DNA of 64,000 nucleotides from assembly GCA_963728995.1 (NCBI GenBank), contig CAVSMD010000002.1:1062817-1126816 (forward strand). The letters run 5' to 3'. Source of the stretch: FEN-1219 sp963728995. GTDB taxonomy: Bacteria; Pseudomonadota; Gammaproteobacteria; Steroidobacterales; Rariloculaceae. Positions 40,706-51,279 of this stretch are shown here, piece by piece. The notes beneath the pieces are model-generated. The model was not told where the DNA came from and did not search any database. It saw nothing but the letters and a program-made list of their open reading frames with translations. The stretch's first letter is position 1. Every line of letters begins with the position of its first letter. Both the position numbers and the translations under genes were made by a program.

Positions 40706-41706
40706 ATGACGCAGAAAGCGATCCTCGTGACGGGCGGCGCCGGCTATATCGGCTCGCACGTCGTGCGCCAGCTCGGCGAGGCCGCCGAGAGCATCGTCGT
40801 CCTCGACGATCTTTCGACCGGCTTTCGGCAGGCCGTGCTGTTCGGCGAGCTGGTCGTCGGCAACACGGGCGACCGGCAATGCCTCGAGCAGATCTTCGCT
40901 CGCTTCGACGTCGATACGGTCATGCACTTCGCCGCGCATACGGTCGTCCCGGAGTCGGTGGCGAACCCGCTGAAGTACTACGGCAACAACACGTGCGCCA
41001 GCCGCACGCTGCTCGAGATGTGCGTGCGAGCCGGCGTCGAAAACTTCGTGTTCTCCTCTACGGCCGCGGTTTACGGCATCCCGTCGAGCGGCGAGGCCGC
41101 GGAGGACACGCCGACCGCGCCGATCAACGCTTACGGCACGTCGAAGCTCATGACGGAATGGATGCTCCGCGACGTCGCCGCGTCGAGCCCGCTGCGCTAC
41201 GTCGCGTTGCGGTATTTCAACGTGGCGGGCTCCGATCCGCGAGGGCCGCATCGGCCAAGCCACGCCGAAGGCCACGCTGCTGACGAAGGTCGCCTGCGAG
41301 GTCGCCGTCGGCAAGCGCGAATACGTCTCGATCTTCGGCACCGACTACGCGACACCCGACGGCACCGGCGTGCGCGACTACATCCACGTGGAGGACCTGG
41401 CCGACGCCCACCTGAAGGCGCTGGCCTACTTGCGCCGCGGCGGCGAATCCACGACATTGAACTGCGGCTACGGGCGCGGCTACAGCGTCCGCGACGTCAT
41501 CGGGATGGTCGAGACCGTGGCGGGGCACACGCTGGCCAAACGAGAGGCACCACGCCGCCCCGGAGACCCTCCGACCCTGATCGCGCGCGCTGACTCGAAT
41601 TCGCGACCAGCTCGGTTGGCAGCCGCGGTACGACGACCTGAGAACGATTGTATCGACCTCACTTGCATGGGAACGCAAACTCGCAGCCGGCCACTGGCGC
41701 GCCTGA
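40706..41706 (+). CDS. galE: UDP-glucose 4-epimerase (two frameshifts)
   Basis: Interconverts UDP-glucose and UDP-galactose, supplying sugars for surface polysaccharide. NAD motif TGGAGYIGSHV at residues 9-19, catalytic Ser in VFSSTAAVYG, and YxxxK as YGTSKLMTEWM. RIGQATPKATLLTKVACEVA follows in the next frame, then DYIHVEDLADAHLKAL and NCGYGRGYSVRDVI. Inserted bases near 41238 and 41580. Corrected length 332 residues. Ends 20 bp before the histidine kinase gene, so it may be co-transcribed with it. Confidence 0.9.
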
Positions 41707-41725
41707 TCGAGCAGGGTAGCCGCCG

Positions 41726-43211
41726 ATGAAGATTCGGCGGCCTCGAACGCTGCTCGGCATGGTGCTGGTGGGCCTCGGCCTTCGTGACCGTGCCGCTGCT
41801 GATCGCGATCGGCAACGCGGTCCTCAAGCTCGGTCAGCTCGCGACCGAGAGCGAAACCGTGCTCAGCGAGAGCGCGACTGCAACACTCGAGAACCAACGC
41901 ATCGTGAATCTTCTCTTCAGCATGGAACGCGACGCGCTTCAGTACCTGCTGCTGAAGGACGTGACGTCTGCGCCGGATCTGCTGACGCTGTATGACGGCG
42001 ATCAAGCGGCGATTCGAGGCGAGCATCGCGACGCTGCGAACGCTGCCCGGGACGGGCGACATCAAAGCGAAGCTCGCGGAGCTCGTCCGCTCGTCGCAAG
42101 ACGTGCATCGCACGCTGCACAACGGCCCGGCCGAGGACACTCGAGCCAGATCATCGAGGAGCGCTTCCAGACGATGAACGGGGCGGCGCGCGAAGTCGGC
42201 CAGGGCATGCGCACGCTGATCGACGAGCGTCTGAACAAGCTCCAGGACAGCGCCCATTCGGCGCAGCAAGCGATCGCGTGGCAATCCGCGGCGCTGATTC
42301 CCGGCACGTTCGTGCTGGTCATCCTGTTCCTGCTGCTCGTCGGTCGGCCCATGCGCCAGGTCGACCGCGCGATTCGCGAGCTCGGCGGAGGCGATTTCAG
42401 TCGAACCGATCGCCGTGACGGGCCCGACACGATATCGAGACGCTGGGCCGGCAGCTCGAGTGGCTGCGCCATCGGCTCAGGGAATCGGCGGACGAGAAGA
42501 ACAAGTTCCTGCGCCACATGTCGCACGAGCTCAAGACGCCGCTCGCGAACATCCGCGAGGGCACCGAGCTGTTGCTGGACGGCTCGGTCGGGGCAGCTCG
42601 ACAAGCAGCAGCAGGAAGTCACCGGAATCCTGCGCGACAACGGCGTCAAGCTGCAGAAGCTCATCGAGAACCTGCTGAACTTCAGCGCCTGGCAAACGCA
42701 TACCGCCGCGCTCGACCTGACCGAGTTCGAGCTGAAGCCCATGGTGTTCGGCATACTGGGCCAGCACCGGCTCGTGCTCTCGAACAAGAAGATCAAGCTG
42801 AAGCTCAAGGTCAGCCCGATCAACGTCCGCGCCGACGAGGGCAAGCTGAAGCTCGTGCTCGAGAACCTGCTGTCGAACGCCATCAAGTTCACGCCGTCGG
42901 GCGGCACGATCGCCGTCGGCGCCGGCCATGCAGGGCAACGAGCTCGTCATCGACGTCGGCGACACCGGGCCCGGCGTGCACCCCGAGGACGGCGACCGGA
43001 TCTTCGAGGCGTTCTACCAGGGCCGGCGACCGCAGGACGGCCCCGTGGGCGGCACGGGCATCGGGCTGTCCGTGGTGGCCGAGTGCGTGCAGGCCCACGG
43101 CGGCACCGTGGACCTGCTCCGCGGACGGCCAACCCGGCGCGCATTTCTGCGTGCGCCTGCCGCTGCGGCGCGCCGACCGACAAGCGCCTATTGGCGGTGG
43201 CCAATGGTTAG
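41726..43211 (+). CDS. glrK: GlrK/QseE-like sensor histidine kinase (about ten frameshifts)
   Basis: First gene of a kinase-lipoprotein-sigma-54 regulator operon equivalent to E. coli glrK-qseG-glrR. The N-terminal membrane helix (LLGMVLVGLAFVTVPLLIA) and a second one near residue 190 (LIPGTFVLVILFLLLVG) flank a helical periplasmic domain. A HAMP-like linker is followed by H-box KFLRHMSHELKTPLANIREG, N-box LVLENLLSNAIKFTPSGG, and G-boxes IDVGDTGPGVHPED and GGTGIGLSVVAECV. Frame bookkeeping requires ten insertions; corrected length 491 residues. Confidence 0.85.
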
Positions 43212-43829
43212 ATACGCCGCTATTGGCGCTCGCCACCTTGCTCGCCGGCTGCACGGCATTCGGCGGCCTCGGCACGGGCTCGAGCCCAGCACCCGCCGCC
43301 GCGAACCAGCCGCCGACGGACGCGAACACGCTCGCAGCGACAACCTGGCCCTGTACTTCAGCACGCTGCGCGACCTGCTCGAAGGGGACGCCGTGGTCAA
43401 GGCGGACGTGTTCCGCAACGTCGCCGCAGCCGCCGACGCCGCGCCGACGACCTCGAACGGCTGAACCTGGCGCTCGCGCTGGCCACGCCGGGACACCCTT
43501 CCAGCGACCCGGCGGAGGCTCAACGGCTGCTCAACGAGCTGCTCGCCAAGGACAATGCGCTGCTGCCCGACGAGCGCGTGCTGGCGCTGGTCCAATTGAA
43601 GGACGTGGAGCAAAGGTTGATTCTCGACGCCGAGGCTGCCAAATTGCAGCGCGCCGCCCAAGCCGCCGCGGCGCAGCGCAACGACCAGAACGCGCAGCGG
43701 CTGCAGGCGGCGCTCGACGAGAACAGGCAGCTGCGCCAGCAGCTCGACGAGGCGCACGCCAAGCTCGACGCCATCACGAACATTGAACGATCAATACGGG
43801 AACGGGAAAGTGGTACCAATCCTAAGTAA
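43204..43829 (+). CDS. QseG-like outer-membrane lipoprotein of the GlrK/GlrR operon (five frameshifts)
   Basis: Small lipoprotein between kinase and regulator. The ATG overlaps the end of glrK by 8 nt. After one inserted base the N-terminus reads PLLALATLLAGCTAFGG, a lipobox with Cys around residue 15. The middle includes LALYFSTLRDLLEGDAVVKA and the C-terminal half is a Gln/Ala/Leu coiled coil (AAKLQRAAQAAAAQRNDQNA). Corrected length about 206 residues. In E. coli QseG activates GlrK; the same role is inferred from position, lipobox and coiled coil, not from sequence identity. Confidence 0.72.
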
Positions 43830-43833
43830 CGCT

Positions 43834-45177
43834 ATGACCCAGGAACAGACGCGCGGACGAATCTTGCTGGTCGACGACGACCCCGGGCTGCTGCGCCTCT
43901 TGAGCATCCGACTGCGCGCCGAGCGTTACGACGTGGAAGCCGTCGAGAGCGCATCGGCGGCGCTCGCCGCGCTGTCGCGCTTCCGGCCGGATCTCGTGAT
44001 CACCGACCTGCGCATGGAGAACATGGACGGCATCGCGCTGCTGAAGGAGATTCAGCGGCAGCGCCCCGGCCTGCGCGTGCTGCTGCTCACGGCGCACGGC
44101 ACGATCCCGGACGCCGTGGAGGCCACGCAGAGCGGCGCGTTCGGCTTCCTCACGAAGCCCGTCGACAAGCAGCAGCTGCTCGACTACGTCGAGCGCGCGA
44201 TGAAGGTCTCGGGGCTCTCGAAGAGCCAGGACGCGTGGAGCGCGGAGATCATCACGCGCAGCCCGGCCATGGAAGCTTGCCTGCAGCAGGCCCGCATGGT
44301 CGCCGGCACCGATACGCGCGTGCTGATCACCGGCGAATCGGGCACGGGCAAGGAGCTGCTCGCGCGTGCGATTCATCGCGCGAGCGTCCGCAAGGATCAC
44401 GCGTTCGTCGCCATCAACTGCAGCGCGATGGCGGAGAACCTGCTCGAGTCGGAGCTATTCGGCCACGAGAAGGGCGCGTTCACCGGCGCGCATCGAACGC
44501 ACAAGGGTCTGTTCCAGGCGGCGCACGGCGGCACGCTGCTGCTCGACGAGATCGGCGACATGCCGATGCGGCTGCAGGTGAAGCTGCTGCGCGTGCTGCA
44601 GGAGGACCAGGTGCGACCCGTCGGCAGCACCGAGGCCATGCAGGTCGATACGCGCGTGATCTCGGCCACGCATCAGGACCTGAAGGATCTGATGATCAAG
44701 GGCACGTTCCGCGAGGATCTGTTCTACCGGCTGAACGTCGTGAACATTCACCTGCCGGCGCTGCGCGAGCGGCGCGAAGACATCCCGCTGCTGGTCGAGC
44801 ATTTCCTGATGCAGATCGCGGCCGAGTCCGCGCAGGAACGCAAGGTGTACGCGCCGGAGGCCGTCGAGCTGCTCGTCGCGAGCCATTGGCCGGGCAACAT
44901 TCGCCAGCTCTACAACGTCGTGCGCCAGAACGTTGCGCTGTCGCCGACGCGCGTGATCTCGACGGAGCAGGTACGAGCCGCGCTCGGGGAGCAGGCGAAC
45001 GCGCTGCCGTCGTTCTCGGAGGCGCGCGATGAGTTCACGCGCAACTATCTATCGCAGCTTTTGCAGATCACGGGCGGCAACGTGAGCCAGGCCGCGCGGC
45101 TCGCGAAGCGCAATCGGACGGATTTCTACAAGCTGCTGGGGCGGCACCAGCTGAATCCGGAGCAGTTCAAGGGCTGA
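43834..45177 (+). CDS. glrR: GlrR/QseF-like sigma-54-dependent response regulator
   Basis: 447 residues, intact. The start MTQEQTRGRILLVDDDPGLL at 43834 is 4 nt after the lipoprotein stop; an in-frame ATG at 43783 is less likely. Receiver Asp in PDLVITDLRMENMDG, AAA+ Walker A GESGTGKELLARAIH, sigma-54 contact loop EKGAFTGAHR, Walker B GGTLLLDEIGDMP, and a C-terminal Fis-type helix-turn-helix GNVSQAARLAKRNRTDFYKL. The Fis-helix wording RNRTDFYKLL is characteristic of GlrR. In E. coli it drives glmY; no such sRNA was recognised here. Confidence 0.92.
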   Translation: MTQEQTRGRILLVDDDPGLLRLLSIRLRAERYDVEAVESASAALAALSRFRPDLVITDLRMENMDGIALLKEIQRQRPGLRVLLLTAHGTIPDAVEATQSGAFGFLTKPVDKQQLLDYVERAMKVSGLSKSQDAWSAEIITRSPAMEACLQQARMVAGTDTRVLITGESGTGKELLARAIHRASVRKDHAFVAINCSAMAENLLESELFGHEKGAFTGAHRTHKGLFQAAHGGTLLLDEIGDMPMRLQVKLLRVLQEDQVRPVGSTEAMQVDTRVISATHQDLKDLMIKGTFREDLFYRLNVVNIHLPALRERREDIPLLVEHFLMQIAAESAQERKVYAPEAVELLVASHWPGNIRQLYNVVRQNVALSPTRVISTEQVRAALGEQANALPSFSEARDEFTRNYLSQLLQITGGNVSQAARLAKRNRTDFYKLLGRHQLNPEQFKG

Positions 45178-45248
45178 AACCGGTTGGGGGGGCCCCGCGC
45201 GCTCGTCGCGGGCCTGTGCCACGCCGAGGTGGCTCGGTATCCGCGTTG

Positions 45249-45839
45249 CTACGCTTGGGCCTTGCGGCGACGACGCATCAAGCCAACGGCAACCAGGCCG
45301 GCACCGAGCAACGAGAGCGTACCCGGCTCCGGAACCGAGCGGGGCGCTTGCATCAACGTGATGGAAGCCTGCACCGTGCCCGTCACGCTCGTGCACAGAA
45401 AGCACAAGCTATTGAAGCCGAAGAAGTTGACGTCGAACAAGCCGTTATCGCCGAACGGAATCGGACCACCGTCATCCACGACCGTCAGACCACCACCCGA
45501 CACCAAACCGAGCACCACGCCGAAGGCGCCCAACGCGCCCTGGGCGCTGGTGTCGGGTGTCAGGAAGTCGAGGGTGGCGTCGATGACGCCCAACGCGCCA
45601 CCGAATCCCGAAAGCGTGACTGTCAGGAAGTCGAACTTCTCGGTCGTGTCACCGGCGTTGTAGAGGTTGTACGTCCTTCCCGCGAGATCCGCGGCCGGGT
45701 TCACCGTGACCGTTGACCCGATCGCAACGCCCGACGCGATTCCACTGCCTCCTGCAATCGTGAAGGGAATGGCTTGCGCCGCACCCGCGATGGTGAGCGC
45801 TGCGATGATCTGTGCGACTCGGGCGAAGAGCTTTGGCAT
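45249..45839 (-). CDS. PEP-CTERM secreted protein 1
   Basis: Exosortase substrate, function of the mature part unknown. I use MPKLFARVAQIIAALTIAGA at 45839, with GGAGG seven bases upstream, rather than the longer frame from 45881. The signal peptide ends near AQA. The mature region is Gly/Val/Asp-rich beta-type sequence with one Cys pair (LCFLC). The tail is the sorting signal VPEPGTLSLLGAGLVAVGLM followed by RRRRKAQA. 196 residues. Preceded by a sigma-54 promoter and box (see separate entries). No exosortase gene is in the window. Confidence 0.9.
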   Translation of the reverse strand: MPKLFARVAQIIAALTIAGAAQAIPFTIAGGSGIASGVAIGSTVTVNPAADLAGRTYNLYNAGDTTEKFDFLTVTLSGFGGALGVIDATLDFLTPDTSAQGALGAFGVVLGLVSGGGLTVVDDGGPIPFGDNGLFDVNFFGFNSLCFLCTSVTGTVQASITLMQAPRSVPEPGTLSLLGAGLVAVGLMRRRRKAQA

Positions 45840-45864
45840 GGCGAACCTCCAGATGGCAACTGTA

Positions 45865-45880
45865 AGCAGGTTCCATGCCA
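45865..45880 (-). promoter_or_regulatory. Sigma-54 promoter of PEP-CTERM gene 1
   Basis: Minus strand TGGCATGGAACCTGCT: GG at -24 and GC at -12 with the obligatory spacing (consensus TGGCACG-N4-TTGCW). Two mismatches, none in GG or GC. 26 bp before the ATG. Confidence 0.75.
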
Positions 45881-45944
45881 ACCGTGAGATTCAACCGAAA
45901 AACAATCGGATAGACTCGCCGGAGCGGTTGCCAGCGACCGTCAC

Positions 45945-45960
45945 TGTAAAGTATCTCGAC
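45945..45960 (-). promoter_or_regulatory. Putative PrsR binding box of PEP-CTERM gene 1
   Basis: Minus strand GTCGAGATACTTTACA, starting 65 bp upstream of the -24 element. It matches boxes at the same distance before the other two PEP-CTERM genes (GTC-N8-TTTAC in all three). Confidence 0.65.
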
Positions 45961-46005
45961 GTGTGGGCGCGCCTGCTCGCGGCGGACTCCACCGCGTGGG
46001 TCGCC

Positions 46006-47386
46006 CTAGGAGGCTTGAGCCGCGGGATCGGGCTCCGTCCGGATGCCGTATTTCGCCATCAGGTCGTAGAGCGTGGGACGCGTGATGCCGAGCAGCTCCG
46101 CCGTGCGCGAGATGTTGCCGGAAGTTCGCAACAGCGCCTGGCGTATGGCCTGCGTCTCGGCGGTCTGCCGCACGACGCGCAGGTTCAGGCTCGGCGGCGT
46201 TGCGACCACCGTCAGCCCAAGGTCTGCCGCCGTCACGAGCTTGCCTTCGGCCATGATCACGGCCGCCTTGATCTTGTTTTCCATCTCGCGCACGTTGCCC
46301 GGCCACGCGTAAGCGTCGATCGCATCGTGCGCGTCGTCCGTGAAGCCCTTGATGACCCTGCCCTGCTGCTTCGCGAACTTGTTCAGCAGAAACTGCGCGA
46401 GCAGCAGTCGCCCGCCTTCGCGTTCGCGCAGCGGCGGAATGTCGATCGTGATCTCGGCGATCCGGTAGTAGAGATCGTCGCGAAACCCGCCCGCGCCCAT
46501 GGCCTGCTGCAGGTTCTTGTTCGTGGCGCAGACGACGCGGACGTCGACCGGGATCTCGGTACGCCCGCCGATCCGCTCGACCGTTCGTTCCTGCAGAAAG
46601 CGCAGCAGCTTCGACTGCAGCGACAGGGGCATGTCGCCGATCTCGTCGAGGAACAACGTGCCGCCGTCGGCCACCTCGATCTTGCCGGGCGTCTGCTTGA
46701 CGGCGCCGGTGAACGCACCCTTCTCGAAGCCGAACAGCTCCGACTCCAGCAGCGTCTCGGGGATGGCCGCGCAATTGATCGCGATGAACGGCTTCTCCGC
46801 GCGCCGGCTCAGCGTGGTGGATGGCCTTGGCCAGCACTTCCTTGCCCGTGCCGCTCTCGCCCTGCAGCAACGTGGTGGCATTGGTCGGCGCCACCTTCTC
46901 GACCGTGCGGCAGACCTTCAACATCGACTCGCTCGCGGCGATGACACCGTCGAGCGGCGACGCGCCGAGCGCCTCTGCCAGCCGGCGGTTCTCGGCCTCG
47001 AGCGCGTGGATCTGAAAGGCCCGCTGGACGATCAGCTGCAGCGTGTCGACATCGACGGGCTTCTGATAGAAATCGTAAGCGCCGAGTCCCACGGCCTTGA
47101 CCGCGTTGCTCTGGTCACCGTGACCCGTGACGACGACGACCTTCGTGAACGGCGCAAGCTGGACGATCTCGCGAAGCGTGGCAAACCCCTCCGTGACGCC
47201 ACTGTCGTCGGGCGGCAAGCCAAGATCCTGCAACACGACCGCGGGCTCGTGCCTGCGCAGCTCGTTGATCGCCGTCTGGCGATCGGTGGCGGGGATGACC
47301 TCGTAATCCTCGAAGCACCAGCGGAGCTGGCTCTGGATTCCGGGATCGTCCTCGACGATCAGCAGCTTGCGGGTGGTGTCTGACAC
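46006..47386 (-). CDS. prsR: PEP-CTERM-box response regulator PrsR (one frameshift)
   Basis: Sigma-54 activator of the PEP-CTERM/exosortase regulon. GTG start, MSDTTRKLLIVEDDPGIQSQ. The receiver has the family-specific VVLQDLGLPPDDSGVTEGFA and YDFYQKPVDVDTLQ. AAA+ Walker A GESGTGKEVLAKAIHH, then after one extra base near 46815 AEKPFIAINCAAIPE, sigma-54 loop EKGAFTGAVKQ and LFLDEIGDMPLS. The C-terminal Fis helix is GNISRTAELLGITRPTLYDL. Corrected length 459 residues. The cognate kinase PrsK is not in the window. It lies just upstream of a PEP-CTERM gene with a matching promoter. Confidence 0.9.
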
Positions 47387-47495
47387 AGGCGGATGCTGCC
47401 ACAAACCGGCACTGAATGGTGGGGGACGGATTCACAAACTGGCGACGGCCCAGGAGACCGACGCCCGTCGTGCTCACGGTGTCCGTGTCGTCGCT

Positions 47496-48664
47496 TCACG
47501 GCCGATAGAAATCCGCGATCTGCCGAACGACGTATTCGCGCTGCTCGGCTGTGAGCTCGGGGTAGATCGGCAGGGCCAGAACCTCCGCCGCGGCGCGTTG
47601 CGCCTGCGGGAAATCCTCCGGCGCGTGACCGAGATAGGCGAAACACTGCTGCGCATGCAGCGGCACCGGATAGTAGATCTCCGTGCCGACGCCGCTGGCC
47701 GCGAGATGCGCGCGCAGCTCGTCGCGGCGGCGCACGCGGATCATGTATTGATTGAAAACGTGCCGGAAGCCCGGCACGCGGAACGGCGCGACCACGTGGT
47801 CGGTCAAGCCGGCCTGTCTCGATCAGCGCATCGTAGTGCTCGGCGTTGCGCTGCCGCGCCTGCGTCCAGTCCTCGAGATGCTCGAGCTTGATCAGCAGCA
47901 CGGCGGCCTGGAGCTCGTCCAGCCGGAAGTTGCCGCCGATCAATGAGTGGTAGTACTTGGGCTCGCCGCCGTGGACGCGCAGAATCCGCATCCGCTCCGC
48001 GAGCGCCGCGTCGTTCGTCACGCACATGCCGGCGTCGCCGAACGCGCCGAGATTCTTCGTCGGGAAGAACGACAAGCAGCCCACGTCGCCGACACTGCCG
48101 GCGACCCGGCCGTCCGGCAGCGCGGCGCCGATCGCCTGCGCCGCGTCCTCGACGACCGCCAGACGATGACGCCGCGCGAGCGTCGTGAGCTCATCGAGCG
48201 GCGCCATCTGCCCATACAGGTGCACCGGCAGCAGCGCCTTGATGACGCCGCCCGTGCTGCGATTCACGAGTCGATCGCCACGCTGCTCACAGCGTTGCGC
48301 AATCGTCGTCGCGCACGGCGGCCGGATCGAGATTGAAGGTTTGCGGATCGATGTCGCAAAACAGCGGGCGCGCGCCCAGGCGCGCCACGACACCGGCCGT
48401 CGCGAAGAAAGTGAACGGCGAAGTGATGACCTCGTCGCCGGGTCCGACGTCGAGCGCCATCAGCGCGACGAGCAGCGCATCGGTTCCGGAAGAGACGCCA
48501 AGGCCGTGCTTGGCTTGCGAGTAGCGAGCGATCTCGGTCTCGAGCTCGGCCACGTTCGGGCCGAGCACGAACCGCTGCTCGTTGCAGACCTGCTGAATCG
48601 CGCGCTCGATCTGCGCGCGCAGCGGGGCATACTGACCTTTGAGGTCGAGCAACGGTACCTGCAT
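47496..48664 (-). CDS. DegT/DnrJ/EryC1/StrS-family sugar aminotransferase (two frameshifts)
   Basis: PLP enzyme that transaminates nucleotide keto-sugars for surface glycans. Start MQVPLLDLKGQYAPLRAQIE at 48664. Motifs GLGVSSGTDALLVALMAL, DEVITSPFTFFATAGVVARL, PVHLYGQMAPLDEL, VEDAAQAIGA, the PLP lysine in SFFPTKNLGAFGDAGMC, and GGNFRLDELQAAVL. Inserted bases near 48300 and 47815. Corrected length 388 residues. The exact sugar is not predictable. Context with PrsR and galE suggests exopolysaccharide or O-antigen synthesis. Confidence 0.86.
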
Positions 48665-49085
48665 AGTCCTCGCCTGGCGTCGCCGTCCAGCGCGAGGCCG
48701 CCGTCGGGCGCGGATCGCGAGCCGGCGACCGACCAAATCCGAAGCAGACTGCGATCAGAGAGAGGGCGACGCTGCCTTTCTCAGCGCCCAGGAAACCGCC
48801 GCCGACAGACGGGACTACCCATGGCTCCGTCAGGCTCCGAGCCCGACAGCGCGCCCTCAAACCAACTGGTGGGAGTGCCCTGATGTTTTCGTGCCTCGCA
48901 GGATAACCGGGGCAAGGGCGCCGCGCCAAGGGCCGCGCTGACAAACCCCTCATATTCAGTGAGTTAGCTGCCGCAGATCGGCCCAGACCTCGTCTATCCC
49001 GCGCCGGAGTCCGGCGGGCGTCCGGGCGCCTCAGCACGACCAGCGGTCACCCCGTCCGGCCACCCCGGAAAGCCCGAACGTGCGG
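48665..49085. other. 420-bp gap without recognised gene
   Basis: Between the start of the aminotransferase and the end of the TonB-like gene, both on minus. No frame gives recognisable protein text in either direction, and no sigma-54 motif, tRNA or palindromic element was found. It should hold the aminotransferase promoter and the TonB-like gene terminator, neither of which I can point to. Confidence 0.5.
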
Positions 49086-51248
49086 TCAATTCAGGGCAAA
49101 ACGCAGCCGCAGTCGAACGCGCCGATCATAGACATGGCCCGCCCGTTCGAATGGGGCATACCGATACGTGGCCACGGCCGTCAGCGCCGCCTCCTCGAAC
49201 CGGCCGGTGGGCTCGGCCGCGATGACGGTTGCGCCCTTCGGGCGGCCCGTGCGGTCGACGACGAACTCGAGATCCACCCACCCCTCGATGCTGCGCCGCA
49301 GCGCCTCGGGTGGATATGTCACCGGCGGCGCTTCGACCAGGTCGAGCTCGCTGGCGGGCACGGCCGTCGCCAGGTACTGCTCCTGCAGGCGACCGGTCTC
49401 GACCTGCTCGCGCAGCGTGGCCGCCGGCGCCGCGCTGCGCGGCGCTTGCTCCAGGCTTTTGAGCGTGGCTTCGGCCGCCGTCCAGTCGTGCGCGCCGATC
49501 GCTGCGCGCGCCTTCGCGCCGAGCGCGGCGGCCCAGCGGTCCCACGCCGCGGCGAGTCCCGCGAAGTCGGGCCGTTCGCTCTGCAGCCGGCGCAGATAGT
49601 CGAGCGCGCTATCGCCCGCGGGCTCCGTCAGCGCGCTTTCGCGCACGCGACTCTCCGCGAGCGTCAGCCATTCCGCATGACGGCGCTCCGCCACGGCGTT
49701 CTGCGCAGCAGCGAGCTCGGCGTCGATCTGTGCGGCCGCTTTCGGATCCGCGCCGAGCGTGCGCGCCCCGGCGAGCAGCTTGGGTGCGTTCGCGAAATTA
49801 CCGGCACCGAGCGCCGTGCGCGCCGCGTCGAGCAAGGCCGCCGCAAGCGTCGCGCGCGCGCGCACGACGCGCGGATCGGCCGCATCGATATCCGCGGCAC
49901 GATTCACGTATTCGAACGCGCTGTCGCCCGTCGGCGAAAGCAGCTGCCCGCGCTGCATGCGTGCCGTGGCGATCACGAGCAAGCTCTGCAGCTCCGTGCG
50001 CTCTTCGGCTGCCGGCACGCGCGCCGCTGCGGTGGCCGCGGGCACGGGCTCGGGCGGCACGCTCGGCGTCCTTGCGGCCGCTTGCCGCGCGGTCCGCGCC
50101 GCTTGCGCTCGCTCGAGCTGCGTCTGGAGAAACGCGAGCCGGCTGCTGCCGGGGTCCGCGCGCTGCACCGCGGCGAGCGCCGCGGCGGCCGCGTCCAACG
50201 AGTCGCCGAGCAGCGCCGCCTCGGCCCGCGCGAACAGTGCGTCGACGACGGCCGTGAGCCCGCTGCGCGCCGTCGGCTCGTCGGGGTCCGCGGCGAGCAC
50301 CGTCAGGTAGTAGTCGAGCGCGTTGTCGCCCACCGGTGCCGCCAGCCGCCCGGCGTCGACCGCTTCCCCGGCCCGGCGCAGCAGCTCGGCAAACCGATCG
50401 GACGCGGCGGCCTCGGACGCCGGCGGTTCGGCCGGCTGCTTGGCCGCTGGCGGGGTCGTCGCCGCCGTCACCGCCGGCTCATCGCTGCCCTGCCCCGCCG
50501 TGGGCGCTTGGCGCAGCCGCAGACCGCCGTACACGGCGCCGCCGAGCACGGCGGCGATCGCGACGAGCGCGAGCGCGCGGCGCCAGAGCGGCGGGCGGCG
50601 CAAGGCGGCCACGTTCAGATCCACGTTGCCGGCCGCGTTCGCGAGCTCGCGCAGCTGCAGGCAACGATTGACGGCGGATTCGATCAAGAGCCGCGTGATA
50701 CCGAGCGCGGCGGGCTTGATCAGCAGCCGATGGATGCGTCGGTCCGACAGAAACCCCATCAGCTCCTGCGCGACCGCTCGGTCGGCCGCCACGAGCACCA
50801 CGAGCTTTTCGGCATGGGCTTCGAGCGCCGCGATATGCTTCAGCAGATCGCGGCCGACGAGCTCCGAGTCGAGCAGCGCGATCCCGCAGTGCCCGCTCTC
50901 GACGGCGCTCTTCAGCTCGCGCCAATCCGCGACCGCGAACACGGGATACTGCTCGCCGCTCGCGCGCTGCACCGTATCGATGAGCTCGTGGTCGGCCGAG
51001 AGCACGTACAGATTCGCACCCCCCGCCGAAAGCAATTCCTTCAGCGGCTGCGGCGGCAACGTGTCGCCGAGGGCGGCGCCATGGTGGAGGCCGTTGCCCG
51101 TCGAGGCCGCGCGCGGCGTTGCCGGCAAGGGCGGTGGGCCGCTGTTCGACGGTGTCTCGTGCCTGGCCACTCTGCTGCTCTCGTTGTGCCTCAGGAGCGC
51201 CAAGACCGACCGCTCCCAGCCAGTCAGTCTAGACCGCGGCCGGCGCAC
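49086..51248 (-). CDS. TonB C-terminal domain protein with cytoplasmic receiver-like domain and three internal repeats
   Basis: 720 residues, intact, unusual architecture. Residues about 75-195 resemble a response-regulator receiver fold (LYVLSADHELIDTVQRASGE, GIALLDSELVGRDLLKHI, LLIKPAALGITRLLIES) without a full acidic triad. One membrane helix follows near residues 228-246 (ALALVAIAAVLGGAVYGGL). The periplasmic part contains three copies of a P-x-GD(S/N)A(L/F)(D/E)Y motif (APVGDNALDYYL, SPTGDSAFEYV, EPAGDSALDYL) in Ala-rich helical sequence. The end is a TonB-type domain: VTYPPEALRRSIEGWVDLEF then VDRTGRPKGATVIAAEP. ExbBD partners are not nearby. The start is uncertain within the first 30 codons. 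Confidence 0.78.
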   Translation of the reverse strand: MRRPRSRLTGWERSVLALLRHNESSRVARHETPSNSGPPPLPATPRAASTGNGLHHGAALGDTLPPQPLKELLSAGGANLYVLSADHELIDTVQRASGEQYPVFAVADWRELKSAVESGHCGIALLDSELVGRDLLKHIAALEAHAEKLVVLVAADRAVAQELMGFLSDRRIHRLLIKPAALGITRLLIESAVNRCLQLRELANAAGNVDLNVAALRRPPLWRRALALVAIAAVLGGAVYGGLRLRQAPTAGQGSDEPAVTAATTPPAAKQPAEPPASEAAASDRFAELLRRAGEAVDAGRLAAPVGDNALDYYLTVLAADPDEPTARSGLTAVVDALFARAEAALLGDSLDAAAAALAAVQRADPGSSRLAFLQTQLERAQAARTARQAAARTPSVPPEPVPAATAAARVPAAEERTELQSLLVIATARMQRGQLLSPTGDSAFEYVNRAADIDAADPRVVRARATLAAALLDAARTALGAGNFANAPKLLAGARTLGADPKAAAQIDAELAAAQNAVAERRHAEWLTLAESRVRESALTEPAGDSALDYLRRLQSERPDFAGLAAAWDRWAAALGAKARAAIGAHDWTAAEATLKSLEQAPRSAAPAATLREQVETGRLQEQYLATAVPASELDLVEAPPVTYPPEALRRSIEGWVDLEFVVDRTGRPKGATVIAAEPTGRFEEAALTAVATYRYAPFERAGHVYDRRVRLRLRFALN

Positions 51249-51279
51249 GGTCTGAGAGCTAGTACCGCGCCTCGGGATT

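Noticed and set aside
48870..48960. GGCACGAAAAC string before the aminotransferase as a sigma-54 promoter
   Set aside because: The -12 GC is absent at the required spacing and no GTC-N8-TTTAC box lies upstream.
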